A stretch of DNA of 64,000 nucleotides from a bacterium (GTDB taxonomy: Bacteria; Chloroflexota; Dormibacteria; Dormibacterales; Dormibacteraceae). Shown here piece after piece: positions 42,811-51,896 of this stretch (position 1 is its first letter; each line of letters begins with the position of its first letter). The stretch covers positions 62,001 to 126,000 of the forward strand of contig SCQL01000028.1 in the NCBI GenBank assembly GCA_004299235.1. The letters run 5' to 3'. A program made the position numbers and the translations under genes. The notes beneath the pieces are model-generated. The model ran no database searches. It had not been told where the DNA came from and saw nothing but the letters and a program-made list of their open reading frames with translations.

Positions 42811-44655
42811 CTAGGAAGCGGTCGAGCTGGCGGCGGCGGATTCCGGCGCCTCGTGGGCGAGGATCTCGTCGAGCTCTTTCCCATCCAGCGTCTCGACGAC
42901 CTTCAAGCGTTCGACCACGGCGTCCATCTTGTGGCGCTGCGCCGTGAGAATGACCTTCGCCGTCTGGTAGCCGTGGTTGACGATGCTGCGGATCTCTTCG
43001 TCGATGACCGCGGCCACCTCTTCTGAATAGTTCCTCTGCTCACCCAGGTCACGGCCCAGGAAGACGAGCTCTTCGCGATGCCCCATCGCCACCGTCCCCA
43101 GCTTGTCCGACATCCCCCACTGGGTCACCATGCGTCGCGCCATCTGGGTCGCTTTTTGAATGTCGTTCTCGGCGCCGGACGTGATGTCGCCGAACACGAT
43201 CTCCTCCGCGACGCGCCCACCCATGATGCCGGCAATCTGGTCCATCAACTCATCACGCGAGATGAGGTACTTGTCCTCTTCGGGGAGGCTCAGCGTCCAG
43301 CCAAGCGCCATTCCACGCGAGATGATCGAGACCTTGTGCACCGGATCGGCGTGCGGCAGCGCCTTCATCACCAGCGCGTGGCCGGTCTCGTGGTACGCGA
43401 TCACCTCTTTTTCGTGATCCGAGATACGACGGCTCTTGCGCTCCGGACCCGCGATCACACGAGCGATGGCCTCCTCAAGCTCATCCATGCCGATCACTTT
43501 CTTGTTGGCGCGGGCGGCGAGGATGGCGGCCTCGTTGATCAGGTTGGCCAGGTCGGCGCCGCTGAAGCCCGGTGTCTGGCGGGCCAGCACCTCCAGGTCG
43601 ACGGTGGAGTCGAGCGGCTTGTTTCTCGCGTGCACATCGAGGATCGAGCGGCGGCCTTTGATGTCAGGCCGGTCGAGGGTGACGTGGCGGTCGAACCGGC
43701 CCGGCCGCAGCAGCGCGGGGTCGAGCACGTCCGGCCGGTTGGTCGCGGCGATGATGATGACGTGGGTGTTGGTGTCGAAACCATCCATCTCGACGAGCAA
43801 TTGGTTGAGTGTCTGCTCTCGCTCATCGTGCCCACCGCCCAGGCCGGCGCCGCGCTGGCGCCCGACGGCGTCAATCTCGTCGACGAACACGATGCAGGGT
43901 GAGTTCTTCTTGGCCTGGTCGAACAGGTCCCGCACGCGGCTCGCGCCCACACCGACGAACATCTCGACGAACTCCGAACCCGAGATGGAGAAGAACGGCA
44001 CCCCCGCCTCTCCCGCCACCGCCTTGCTCAAAAGCGTCTTACCGGTCCCGGGAGGCCCGACGAGCAACACGCCCTTCGGGATTCGCGCGCCCAGGGCGAC
44101 GAACTTCTCGGGGTACTTCAGGAACTCGACGATCTCAGTCAGCTCCTGCTTCGCCTCATCGACGCCGGCAACGTCCGCGAAAGTGATCGCCGGTTTGTCG
44201 CCCGCGATCATGCGGGCGCGCGACCGTCCGAAGGAGATCGCCTGGTTGTTGCCGCTCTGGGTCTGTCTCAGCACCCACCACATGAAGGCGGCGATAAGGA
44301 TGACCAGGATGATGTTCGGGAGCAGCACGCTCAGCAGGTAGTTGCCGCCGTTGTTCTTGTCGTACTTGATCGTCACGTGGTTGGTCATGAGGTCATCGAC
44401 GAACTTGCACTGGCCAGAGCAATCGGGCAGGGTGACGCTGTGCTTGTGGCCTTCGGAGTCGAGCGCCGTGCCATCGGTGCCGCTGATCTCGAGCGATCTG
44501 ACCGTGCCTGACGAAGCGTTGCTCATCAAGGTCGAGAAGTCCCAGTCGCTTGCGTTCTGGCCGCTCTGGATCGACTGCCAGGTGAACCAGAACACCAGGC
44601 CGAGGACGACGACCAGTGCGAAATAAAAAAGGCTGGAGCGGGGGAATCGGCTCAA
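42811..44655 (-). CDS. ftsH: ATP-dependent zinc metalloprotease FtsH
   Basis: Membrane-anchored AAA+ protease for quality control of membrane and regulatory proteins. 614 residues: helix 1 ([18 protein letters not shown]), a small outer-face domain holding a CSGQC pair, helix 2 ([16 protein letters not shown]), AAA module with [13 protein letters not shown] and the pore FVG segment, zinc site HETGHALV, and a third ligand in the later [14 protein letters not shown]. The CxxxC in the outer domain is not one I expect in FtsH and may form a disulphide. TTG start overlaps the tilS stop by two bases; GGAGAG precedes it. tilS-ftsH adjacency is conserved in Gram-positives. Confidence 0.96.
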   Translation of the reverse strand: MSRFPRSSLFYFALVVVLGLVFWFTWQSIQSGQNASDWDFSTLMSNASSGTVRSLEISGTDGTALDSEGHKHSVTLPDCSGQCKFVDDLMTNHVTIKYDKNNGGNYLLSVLLPNIILVILIAAFMWWVLRQTQSGNNQAISFGRSRARMIAGDKPAITFADVAGVDEAKQELTEIVEFLKYPEKFVALGARIPKGVLLVGPPGTGKTLLSKAVAGEAGVPFFSISGSEFVEMFVGVGASRVRDLFDQAKKNSPCIVFVDEIDAVGRQRGAGLGGGHDEREQTLNQLLVEMDGFDTNTHVIIIAATNRPDVLDPALLRPGRFDRHVTLDRPDIKGRRSILDVHARNKPLDSTVDLEVLARQTPGFSGADLANLINEAAILAARANKKVIGMDELEEAIARVIAGPERKSRRISDHEKEVIAYHETGHALVMKALPHADPVHKVSIISRGMALGWTLSLPEEDKYLISRDELMDQIAGIMGGRVAEEIVFGDITSGAENDIQKATQMARRMVTQWGMSDKLGTVAMGHREELVFLGRDLGEQRNYSEEVAAVIDEEIRSIVNHGYQTAKVILTAQRHKMDAVVERLKVVETLDGKELDEILAHEAPESAAASSTAS

Positions 44656-45992
44656 CTGGGCTCTCCTCGAGGGCTGATCGGCGTTTCTAGCCTAGCAACT
44701 TTCGGCCTCCAGCGGACCGGCATCGGAGTGATGCCGACATGCACCGCCGCCTGACCCGGCGGGCTCATCAGCTCGGAGTCCACGGCGACGCCAGGGACCC
44801 AGGCCAGCCGGTCCCCGGCGAAAACCAGAGGCCAGGCATCGCGCTCCTCGCGCGGGATTCGCGCGTCCACAAAGATGTCCTGCAGCTTGCGACTGCCGCG
44901 CCCGCCAAACGGCCGCATCCGCAAGCCCGGCCGGCGGAAACCCACACGCAGTTCGAGCTCGGGGCGAAGGTGCGTCGCCGCCGGGTCGTCGCAACCGCGG
45001 CACCGCACGACCTCCAGGCGCGGGCGCGCACCGTTTTCCACGGGCCGCTTCGGTGGCGACGCCACGACCTCCATGCGGTCCCCCACGATACGGAAACGCA
45101 GCCCGCCGGGAAGGTCGACGCCACGCCCGCCGCGGCCGGGGCGGGCCAAATTGAGCATCGAGTCGAGGTGGGCTCGCGACAGTGAGGGTTCCGTGCCCCC
45201 GGCCCTGGTGTACAGGAGCTTCATCACCTCCGCGGCCACCGGCTCCGGCATGCGGGCCAGGTCCGATTTGGAGGCAACGCCCGTCTGCAGCGCGTTCAAC
45301 GCCTGCGCGGCGACCGACTCCTGGGTGGCCGCCGCTTGCATGGCTGCGGCGAAGAACCTGCGGCCGATGCCCGGCCGGTCGCGTTCGAGAGCGGGAAGGA
45401 TTTCCCGCCGCACCCGCACGCGCGCGAACCTCGTGTCGGCGTTCGACGGGTCTTCGTAGGCGACGATTTCGCGGCGGCGCAGGAAGTCCACGACCTCGCG
45501 CCTCCAGACCAACAGCAGCGGCCGCACAAAGGCACCGCGCCGGCTGGGCATGCCGCGCAGGCCGGCCAGCCCACAGCCGCGCATCAGGTGCATGACCGCG
45601 CCTTCGACCAGGTCGTCCGCCGTGTGCGCGAGAGCGACCACGTCGGCTCGGGTCTGACTTCGGGCCCGGCTCAGGAATGCGTAGCGAAGCGCGCGCGCCC
45701 CCGCCTGGATTGAGCCCCGCGGCATCGCTTCACTCCGGCGCTCACTGACGACATCGACGCCCAGGCGCACGCACAGGGCGCGAACTTGATCGGCCACCAG
45801 CTCCGAGCCGGCTCGCAAGGCGTGGTCGTAATGGGCGACGATCACGTCGCAACCCAACTCGTGAGCGGCGACGAGCAGGGCGCACGAGTCAGGCCCGCCC
45901 GACACCGCGACCAGGACGCGATCTCCGGGTCGGATCAGGCCGGACTCGCTGATGCCGGTCAGGACCGGATCGGAGGAATGTTTTCGCAGCAT
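44652..45992 (-). CDS. tilS: tRNA(Ile)-lysidine synthetase
   Basis: Attaches lysine to C34 of tRNA-Ile2(CAU), changing its codon from AUG to AUA and its charging from Met to Ile. 446 residues: PP-loop ATPase motif [33 protein letters not shown], and a C-terminal TilS domain with [20 protein letters not shown]. The ATG at 45992 is the first usable start in frame and gives a normal N-terminus; its A is the last base of the CCA tail of the tRNA(CAU) gene immediately upstream, and there is no leader. The next possible start (GTG in VAVSGG) would destroy the ATPase fold. Confidence 0.93.
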   Translation of the reverse strand: MLRKHSSDPVLTGISESGLIRPGDRVLVAVSGGPDSCALLVAAHELGCDVIVAHYDHALRAGSELVADQVRALCVRLGVDVVSERRSEAMPRGSIQAGARALRYAFLSRARSQTRADVVALAHTADDLVEGAVMHLMRGCGLAGLRGMPSRRGAFVRPLLLVWRREVVDFLRRREIVAYEDPSNADTRFARVRVRREILPALERDRPGIGRRFFAAAMQAAATQESVAAQALNALQTGVASKSDLARMPEPVAAEVMKLLYTRAGGTEPSLSRAHLDSMLNLARPGRGGRGVDLPGGLRFRIVGDRMEVVASPPKRPVENGARPRLEVVRCRGCDDPAATHLRPELELRVGFRRPGLRMRPFGGRGSRKLQDIFVDARIPREERDAWPLVFAGDRLAWVPGVAVDSELMSPPGQAAVHVGITPMPVRWRPKVARLETPISPRGEPS

Positions 45993-46067
45993 GGTGGTGC
46001 CGGCTGGACTCGAACCAGCGACAACGCGATTATGAGTCGCGCGCTCTACCACCTGAGCTACGGCACC
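45992..46067 (-). tRNA. tRNA with CAU anticodon, probably tRNA-Ile2 (alternatively elongator Met)
   Basis: A complete 76-base cloverleaf with encoded CCA. Acceptor GGTGCCG/CGGCACC, D-arm GCTC/GAGC, anticodon stem CGCGA/TCGCG around CTCATAA (anticodon CAT), T-arm GCTGG/CCAGC around TTCGAGT, discriminator A. It is clearly not the initiator (that gene is at 46252). The CGACTCATAATCG anticodon arm and the GTCGCTGG..CCAGC T-arm closely resemble E. coli tRNA-Ile2 as I recall it, and the gene abuts tilS, whose product modifies exactly that tRNA. The final A of CCA is also the A of the tilS ATG. Confidence 0.93.
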
Positions 46068-46116
46068 GCGGGCGCCACCTGACGAGGCCACGCGCTGGTG
46101 CGCAGCCCCGGAAATG

Positions 46117-46200
46117 CTAGCGCGCGGCGATCGCCCGCGCCTTCAACTTGCGCTTCTTCGTCCGGCGCTTGGCGAGCGCGACCTTCTTCCTCTTGTTCAC
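46117..46200 (-). CDS. Very small lysine/arginine-rich protein, unknown
   Basis: A 27-residue reading frame, (M)NKRKKVALAKRRTKKRKL followed by KARAIAAR, with about half of its residues Lys or Arg and none acidic. GTG start at 46200 with an excellent AGGAG five bases upstream, which argues that it is translated. It lies between tRNA-fMet and tRNA(CAU). Such tiny basic proteins are usually ribosome-associated (the AURKAIP1/COX24 and Thx types are similar in size and charge), but I cannot assign a family. Confidence 0.65.
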   Translation of the reverse strand: MNKRKKVALAKRRTKKRKLKARAIAAR

Positions 46201-46210
46201 GTCCTCTCCT

Positions 46211-46238
46211 AAAAGCGACGGAGCCGTGCGCGGCTCCG
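46211..46238 (-). terminator. Hairpin plus T-run downstream of tRNA-fMet
   Basis: CGGAGCCG (46219-46226) pairs with CGGCTCCG (46231-46238) around a four-base loop. On the minus strand TCGCTTTT follows. It would end the tRNA-fMet transcript, though the T-run is slightly displaced and the ribosome binding site of the small basic gene follows at once, so read-through may be needed. Confidence 0.6.
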
Positions 46239-46251
46239 CGGGGATTCAATT

Positions 46252-46326
46252 TGGTTGCGGAGGTCGGATTCGAACCGACGACCTTCGGGTTATGAGCCCG
46301 ACGAGCTGCCGCTGCTCCACTCCGCG
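46252..46326 (-). tRNA. Initiator tRNA-fMet (CAU)
   Basis: 75-base cloverleaf with encoded CCA. It shows the initiator hallmarks: a C1-A72 mismatch at the acceptor end (CGCGGAG with CTCCGCA) and three G-C pairs closing the anticodon loop (TCGGG CTCATAA CCCGA). T-arm GTCGG/CCGAC. The D-loop is short. A perfect TATAAT lies five bases upstream of the mature 5' end. Confidence 0.97.
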
Positions 46327-46331
46327 ATTGG

Positions 46332-46337
46332 ATTATA
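46332..46337 (-). promoter_or_regulatory. -10 box of tRNA-fMet
   Basis: Perfect TATAAT on the minus strand, ending five bases before the mature tRNA 5' end, so the primary transcript would have almost no 5' leader. -35 not evident. Confidence 0.6.
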
Positions 46338-46374
46338 CCCGCGGGTTCGCCGCCCACCGAGGCGGGAGCCGGCT

Positions 46375-46755
46375 TCAGTGCGCTTTGGGTGAAACTTTGG
46401 GAGGCGCGCTCGGCGGCGGTTTGGGTGACGGGCTGGGGGCGGTCGTCACCAGATAGAGGCGTTCCTGTGGTCGGGCGTACCCGTTGAGCCGGGCCTCCTC
46501 CTCGTTCGCAGCTCCCGAGGTGATCGCTTCGGCGTCCTTGCGGTACCCCTGGTTTTGCCCGGCGAGCACGGCGTTCTGGCGCCGCAGGTCGGCGACCTGC
46601 TGGTTCAATTTGTGGCCGATGTACGCCTCCTGGGCGAAAGCCACTCCGGCCCAGATGACCGTCACCGACACCGCGGCGACAAGGATCGCGTGGCGCATTC
46701 CGAGCGCATTGGTGCGCACGGTCCCGGCGGCGACTATGGCTCTGCTGTGTCTCAT
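46375..46755 (-). CDS. FtsB/DivIC-like septum formation initiator
   Basis: 126 residues: cytoplasmic N-terminus, one membrane helix (AILVAAVSVTVIWAGVAFA), a coiled coil (GHKLNQQVADLRRQNAVLAG) and the family motif EEARLNGYARPQERLYLV. It then has a Pro/Ser/Lys-rich tail. DivIC/FtsB connects division proteins at the septum with FtsL and FtsQ. A GTG or ATG lower in the sequence (MRHAILV) could be the true start. Confidence 0.85.
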   Translation of the reverse strand: MRHSRAIVAAGTVRTNALGMRHAILVAAVSVTVIWAGVAFAQEAYIGHKLNQQVADLRRQNAVLAGQNQGYRKDAEAITSGAANEEEARLNGYARPQERLYLVTTAPSPSPKPPPSAPPKVSPKAH

Positions 46756-46849
46756 GCTGCGTCGTGTTCAAGAACTGCCGAGCGGATGCCGGATGCGCCC
46801 ACGGACGCACCGGTGCCCGACTATAACAAACGCCCCCGGCGCCGACTCG

Positions 46850-47635
46850 TCAGGTGGTCTTTTCCCAGCGGCGCGCCAGCTCGTCCGCGTCGAGGTCCCG
46901 GAAGCTCACGCCGTCTTGGCGCAGCGACGCTTCGGTGGCGGCGAAGCGCCGGCGGAATCGCTGCCCGGCGACCCGCAGGGCGTCCTCGGGATTGACCTTC
47001 AGGCGCCGTGCCAGCGAAACGACGGCGAAAAGCAGATCGCCCATCTCCTCGAAGTTCTTGCGCGCGTCGGCGGACACGGCAAGCTCGCGGGCCTCTTCCG
47101 CAACCGACTCCGCGGACTCGATCGGTGAGGTGAAGTCAAAACCCACGCGCGCGGCGCGTTTCTGCAGGCCGAGGGCCCAGGCCAGGGCCGGCAGCGTCGT
47201 CGGCACGCGGTCGACGACCGACTCCTCCCGGCCTGCCTTGCGCGCCTCATGCATCTTCTGGTGCTCCCAGTTGCGAAGCACCTCTTCCGCGTCGGCGACC
47301 GTCGTCGTGGCGAAGACGTGCGGGTGCCTGGCGACCATCTTCGCGGCCACCGCCTCGGACACCTGAGCCGCATCGAAACGGGATTGCCCGGCGGCGATCT
47401 CGGCATGCATCGCGATCTGCAGGAGCAGGTCTCCCAGCTCTTCTTTCATCTTCGCGTCGTCGCCCGAATCGATCGCCTCGAGGAGCTCGTACGTCTCCTC
47501 GAGCAGGTAGGGACGCAGCGACTCGTGCGTCTGCTCGCGGTCCCAGGGGCAGCCTCCAGGCGCGCGCAGCCTGGCCACGACCTCGAAGATGGCCGCGATG
47601 CCCGGCGAGTACGGCTTTTCCGGCTCGTTCGTCAT
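46850..47635 (-). CDS. mazG: Nucleoside triphosphate pyrophosphohydrolase MazG
   Basis: Hydrolyses (d)NTPs to monophosphate and pyrophosphate, cleaning the pool and influencing ppGpp levels. 261 residues in two MazG repeats: RLRAPGGCPWDREQTHESLR and EETYELLEAI with EELGDLLLQIAMHAEIA, then NFEEMGDLLFAVVSLARRL. The EExxE-12-28-ExxD metal motifs are visible in both. ATG at 47635 chosen; a GTG six codons upstream is possible. Directly follows mfd. Confidence 0.93.
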   Translation of the reverse strand: MTNEPEKPYSPGIAAIFEVVARLRAPGGCPWDREQTHESLRPYLLEETYELLEAIDSGDDAKMKEELGDLLLQIAMHAEIAAGQSRFDAAQVSEAVAAKMVARHPHVFATTTVADAEEVLRNWEHQKMHEARKAGREESVVDRVPTTLPALAWALGLQKRAARVGFDFTSPIESAESVAEEARELAVSADARKNFEEMGDLLFAVVSLARRLKVNPEDALRVAGQRFRRRFAATEASLRQDGVSFRDLDADELARRWEKTT

Positions 47636-47660
47636 CGAGCCTGATTCTGGCACGGACGCT

Positions 47661-50600
47661 TCACCGGCCAGGCACCGCGGCCGCGCTGCGGCCGGATGCG
47701 TAAAGCCCGGCCATCTCGTCGAGGAGCCGCAGCAGGTCGCCCTGCCAGCCCTCGCCCTGCCGCCTCAGCTTCAGGCGGTTGGGCGCGACGGCGATGCGCC
47801 CCGCCATCCGTCGAGACAGCTCGTCGACGTCCAGGTAGCGCTGCGGATCGACGCGAATCACGATGTCGTGGCCGTCGGCCACCACGCCACGCAGGCCCAT
47901 CCGCTGGCCTCGCAGCTTGACGCGCAGCGAGTACGCGAGGTTGTCCAGCTGCGCCGGGCCTGGGCCATATCGGTCCTCGAGCGAGCGCAGCACGGCGTCC
48001 AGCTCCGGCTCATCCTCGGTGGCGGCGAGTTGGCGGTAGGCACCGAGCCGCAGCTTCTCGTCTCGGATGTAAGAACGCGGAATGAAGTGATCGAGCGGCA
48101 GGTCGAGGTTCATCTCCGCGGTGGAGAGCACGTCGCCGACGGCCGTCTCCTCGGAGCCGGAACGCATCTTCGCCACCGCGCTCTGCAGCATCTGCAGGTA
48201 CATCTCGAATCCGACCGCGGCGATGGCGCCGTGCTGTTCGGTGCCGAGGAGGTTGCCCGTGCCGCGGATCTCGAGGTCGCGAAGCGCGATCTTGAATCCC
48301 TGCCCGAGCTCGTGCAATCCGGAGATCACGTCCAACCGCTTGTCCGCCTGCTCGGTCAGCGAGCGGCGCGGGTCGTAGAGGAAGTAGGCGTAGGCGCGCC
48401 TGCCCGACCGTCCGACGCGCCCCCGCAGCTGATACAGCTGAGCCAGCCCAAAACGGTCAGAGCGCTCGACGATGATGGTGTTGACATTGGGGATGTCGAG
48501 CCCTGATTCGATGATGGTCGTGCACGCGAGCACGTCGAACTTGGCCGATTCGAACTCGACCATGACCTCCGCCAGCTCGTCCTCGGCCATCTGGCCGTGA
48601 CCGACCGTGACCCGCGCCCCAGGCACCAGGCGCCGGATCCTTGCGGCGGCCTTCTGAATCGTGCGCACCCGGTTGTGGACGTAATAGACCTGGCCGCCAC
48701 GCTGCAGCTCGCGTTCGATGGCTTCCCTGACCAGGTCGTCATCGTCCGCGGTGACATACGTCTTGATCGGCTGCCGTTCCTCCGGCGGGGTCTGAATCAC
48801 GCTCATGTCGCGGATCCCGCCGACGGCCATGTGCAGGGTCCGCGGAATCGGCGTCGCTGAAAGGGAGAGGACGTCGAGCTGGGTTCGCAGCTTCTTCAAC
48901 CTCTCCTTCTGCATGACGCCGAATCGATGCTCCTCGTCGACGATGAGCAGCCCCAGTCGCTTGAAGCGCACGTCGCGCTGAAGCAGGCGGTGGGTGCCGA
49001 CGACGATGTCCACCTGCCCAGCCTTGATGCCTTCGATCGCCCGGGCCTGAGTCTCGTCGTCGACGAATCGCGAGAGCATTTCGACTGCGACCGGGAACCT
49101 GCTCAGCCGCTCCCGAAAGACATGGAAATGCTGCTGGGCCAAAACCGTTGTCGGCGCCAGCACGGCAACCTGCTTGCCGCTCATCGCAGCCTTGAAAGCC
49201 GCGCGAAGCGCGAGCTCCGTCTTGCCGAACCCGACGTCACCGCACAGGAGGCGGTCCATGGGGCGATCCGACTCCATGTCGGCCTTGATCTCGGCGAGGG
49301 CCGCGAGCTGGTCGGGCGTTTCCTCATAAGGAAAGGACGTCTCGAGCTCCTGCTGCCATGCCGTGTCCGGAGCAAACGCAATGCCGGGCCGGGCCTCCCT
49401 GACCGAGTAGATCTTCAGCAGCTCGTCGGCCACGTCCTGGACCACCTTGCGTGCGCGACCACGCGCGCGCGTCCAGTCCGCCGTGCCCAGGCGGTGCAGC
49501 GCCGGCTGCCCCTCCCCACCCAGGAACTTCTGCACCCGGTCGAGGTTCTCGACCGGAACGTACAGGCGGTCGCCCTCGGCATACTCGAGCTCGAGGTACT
49601 CGCGATGGGCGCCTTCAGACTCGATCAGCCGCATCCCCACGAAGCGGGCGATTCCATGGTCGACGTGGACGACCAGCTCGTCCGGGGCGAACTCGAGCGT
49701 GAACTCGCGCGTCAGATCCTCGGTGCGGGTCCTGGCGGAACGTCCGCCGCGGGAGGCTCGACGGAGCCTGCCGAACAGCTCGGCGTCGGTCGCCAGGTGG
49801 AATCCGATCGCCGGCTGAGAGCACCCGGCCGCAATGTCGATGTCGGCGTACCTCAATGCCGGCTCCAGGTCGAGATCCAGGTCGAGGTCGACGCCGGCCA
49901 ATGGCGCACGCACCCCGCTTTCGTCAAGGAGCGCTTGCACGCGCTCCCGCTGCTCGCTCGCCAGGACGACCGCCGCCGACTCGCTGCGGGCGGCGAAGTC
50001 GGCCACGGCGCGAGCCCGTCCGACCAGCGGCTCGCCCTCGACCCAGCCGAGGTCGAGTGCGTCGCCGCTCGGCTCGCCTGACGTCAGGCGAAGCACGGGC
50101 CGGCTCCCGAATTCCTCCAACCGATCGACGGCGACCGTGGGCAGGGTGAAGCCTCGAGGCAGCTCTCCGCCTCCAGCCTCGGCCGCGGCCAGCATCGCGG
50201 TCTCTTCGAGGACCGTCCGAGCGTCGGCGAGCTGGCGCTCCGCCTCGAAATCCAGGACCGCGGCGCCCGCGGGAAGATGGTCGAGGAGGCAAGGGCGTGA
50301 TGGGTCGAGGTAGGCGGAGTAGAACTCGACGCCCGGAAACGCCGATCCCGCCTCGAGCCGCACGAGCTCGTCGTCCCAGACCGAGCGCACGTCGCCGCGC
50401 AGGCCATCGAGCGCAACCGACTCGCGAAGCCGGCTCACCGCCTCGACGCCTCGGCGCTCGCCCAACAGCAGTTCCCGGCCGGTGCGGATGGACACCTTAG
50501 GTATCGCCATCACCGACCTCTGGTTTTCGGGATCGAACAGCCGCAGGGTTTCGATGACGTCGCCCGACCATTCGGCGCGGATCGGCTCGTCGGCTGCCGC

Positions 50601-51155
50601 GGGAAAGACATCTAGGATTCCGCCTCGCAGGGAGAACTGCCCGCGATCCTCGACCAGCGCCTCCCGCGAATATCCCAGCTCGACCAGGCGCCAGGCCACG
50701 GCCACCGGATCCGGTCCCTGGCCCGGAGCCAGCACCAGCGTCCCCTCCTGCAGCTCGCGCAAGGAGATGGTCTGGCGCGTGCACGCGCGCCGCGACGAGA
50801 CCACGACGGTCGGTTCCCGACCCGCGCCGGCGAGCGCCGCCAGCGCCTCGAGCCGCTTGTTGACCGCCTCATCAACAGCGGGCGGGCGGTCGAGGAATGA
50901 CACGGCGACCTCGGCGAACACATGAGCGGAGGGGCTGCCCGCCAGCCACGGCCGGAGCTCATCGCCAAATCGGTCAGGTCCCGGCACCAGCACCAGCACC
51001 GAGCGGCCCCGCGCCTGGCACGCCCGCACTATGGAACCGGCCACGATCGCCCAGGCAGATCGAGGCAGGCGGCCGACCTGGACCTCCGCCGAGCCGGCGC
51101 CGAGCCAGCGCTCGAGCGGAGCGGCAGCGATGGTGCTCTCCCAAAGCGAGCTCAC
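47661..51155 (-). CDS. mfd: Transcription-repair coupling factor Mfd
   Basis: Translocase that removes stalled RNA polymerase and recruits UvrA to lesions. About 1164 residues, the usual size. Degenerate UvrB-like N-terminus, RNA polymerase-interacting (CarD-like) domain with DELVVHVDHGIARFVGMRLI, helicase motifs GDVGFGKTELALRA, DEEHRFGVMQKE and LSATPIPRTLHMAVGG, and a C-terminal TRCF domain. The GTG at 51155 is chosen, 22 bases after pth; longer readings are antisense-like sequence from pth. pth-mfd adjacency is common in Gram-positives. Confidence 0.96.
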   Translation of the reverse strand: MSSLWESTIAAAPLERWLGAGSAEVQVGRLPRSAWAIVAGSIVRACQARGRSVLVLVPGPDRFGDELRPWLAGSPSAHVFAEVAVSFLDRPPAVDEAVNKRLEALAALAGAGREPTVVVSSRRACTRQTISLRELQEGTLVLAPGQGPDPVAVAWRLVELGYSREALVEDRGQFSLRGGILDVFPAAADEPIRAEWSGDVIETLRLFDPENQRSVMAIPKVSIRTGRELLLGERRGVEAVSRLRESVALDGLRGDVRSVWDDELVRLEAGSAFPGVEFYSAYLDPSRPCLLDHLPAGAAVLDFEAERQLADARTVLEETAMLAAAEAGGGELPRGFTLPTVAVDRLEEFGSRPVLRLTSGEPSGDALDLGWVEGEPLVGRARAVADFAARSESAAVVLASEQRERVQALLDESGVRAPLAGVDLDLDLDLEPALRYADIDIAAGCSQPAIGFHLATDAELFGRLRRASRGGRSARTRTEDLTREFTLEFAPDELVVHVDHGIARFVGMRLIESEGAHREYLELEYAEGDRLYVPVENLDRVQKFLGGEGQPALHRLGTADWTRARGRARKVVQDVADELLKIYSVREARPGIAFAPDTAWQQELETSFPYEETPDQLAALAEIKADMESDRPMDRLLCGDVGFGKTELALRAAFKAAMSGKQVAVLAPTTVLAQQHFHVFRERLSRFPVAVEMLSRFVDDETQARAIEGIKAGQVDIVVGTHRLLQRDVRFKRLGLLIVDEEHRFGVMQKERLKKLRTQLDVLSLSATPIPRTLHMAVGGIRDMSVIQTPPEERQPIKTYVTADDDDLVREAIERELQRGGQVYYVHNRVRTIQKAAARIRRLVPGARVTVGHGQMAEDELAEVMVEFESAKFDVLACTTIIESGLDIPNVNTIIVERSDRFGLAQLYQLRGRVGRSGRRAYAYFLYDPRRSLTEQADKRLDVISGLHELGQGFKIALRDLEIRGTGNLLGTEQHGAIAAVGFEMYLQMLQSAVAKMRSGSEETAVGDVLSTAEMNLDLPLDHFIPRSYIRDEKLRLGAYRQLAATEDEPELDAVLRSLEDRYGPGPAQLDNLAYSLRVKLRGQRMGLRGVVADGHDIVIRVDPQRYLDVDELSRRMAGRIAVAPNRLKLRRQGEGWQGDLLRLLDEMAGLYASGRSAAAVPGR

Positions 51156-51177
51156 GGGATCACCTCGGCCCGGACAA

Positions 51178-51792
51178 TCACTCCGGCTCGTCACACCCCA
51201 GCGCGCCGGCGCGGTTGTATACATCCATCGCCCGGTCCACGCCCGCTTCCAGGGCCAGCTGCAGCGCGGTGGCCACCCCGTCGACCACGCCTGGAAGGCG
51301 CTCCGCCTCCCGCTTGGTGAAGCGGCCCAGCACGTGATGCCGCCCCGCCGGCGAACCCTTGCTCGCCGGCTTGCCGATGCCGACCCGGAAGCGGACGAAA
51401 TCGGGCGTGCCCAGTGAGCCGATGATCGACAGGACGCCATTGTGCCCTGCTCCCGAACCTCCGCGGCGGATGCGCATCCGGCACAGCGGCAGGTCGAGCT
51501 CGTCGTAGACGACCCACGTCTCAAGTGGTGTCACTCCGGTGTCCCGAAGCGCTCTCACCACCGCCTGACCGGAGAGGTTCATGTACGTCTGCGGCATCAG
51601 CAGCCAGACGCGTTCAGCGTCCGACCGTCCGACCAGCGACTGCCATCGTTTGCGGTCGACGCGCACGCCCAGGCGGCGCGCGAGTTCCCCCACGCACGCG
51701 AATCCGAGGTTGTGGCGCGTGTCGGCATACTCCGACTCCGGATTGCCGAGACCCACGATCAACCGCTCTTCTCGAACTATCTCTTGGTCCAT
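51178..51792 (-). CDS. pth: Peptidyl-tRNA hydrolase
   Basis: Releases peptide from prematurely dropped peptidyl-tRNA. 204 residues with the start RLIVGLGNPESEYADTRHN (catalytic His), MPQTYMNLSGQAV, VVYDELDLPL and GSGAGHNGVLSIIGSLGT. The ATG at 51792 gives the family start after a short MDQEIVREE lead. 104 bases after ybeY. Confidence 0.95.
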   Translation of the reverse strand: MDQEIVREERLIVGLGNPESEYADTRHNLGFACVGELARRLGVRVDRKRWQSLVGRSDAERVWLLMPQTYMNLSGQAVVRALRDTGVTPLETWVVYDELDLPLCRMRIRRGGSGAGHNGVLSIIGSLGTPDFVRFRVGIGKPASKGSPAGRHHVLGRFTKREAERLPGVVDGVATALQLALEAGVDRAMDVYNRAGALGCDEPE

Positions 51793-51896
51793 CAAAAACC
51801 CGACTGGGCGCAGCTTGGCCTGCGGCGAGCGCCGCAAGCAGTCCGGCCGGGCGCGCGCATCGCGCATCCACGGCGGATTGGAGTTTACGCCGCGGC

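Noticed and set aside
51156-51524. N-terminal extension of mfd upstream of 51155
   Set aside because: This sequence is the out-of-frame reading of pth; Mfd reaches its usual length from the GTG at 51155.
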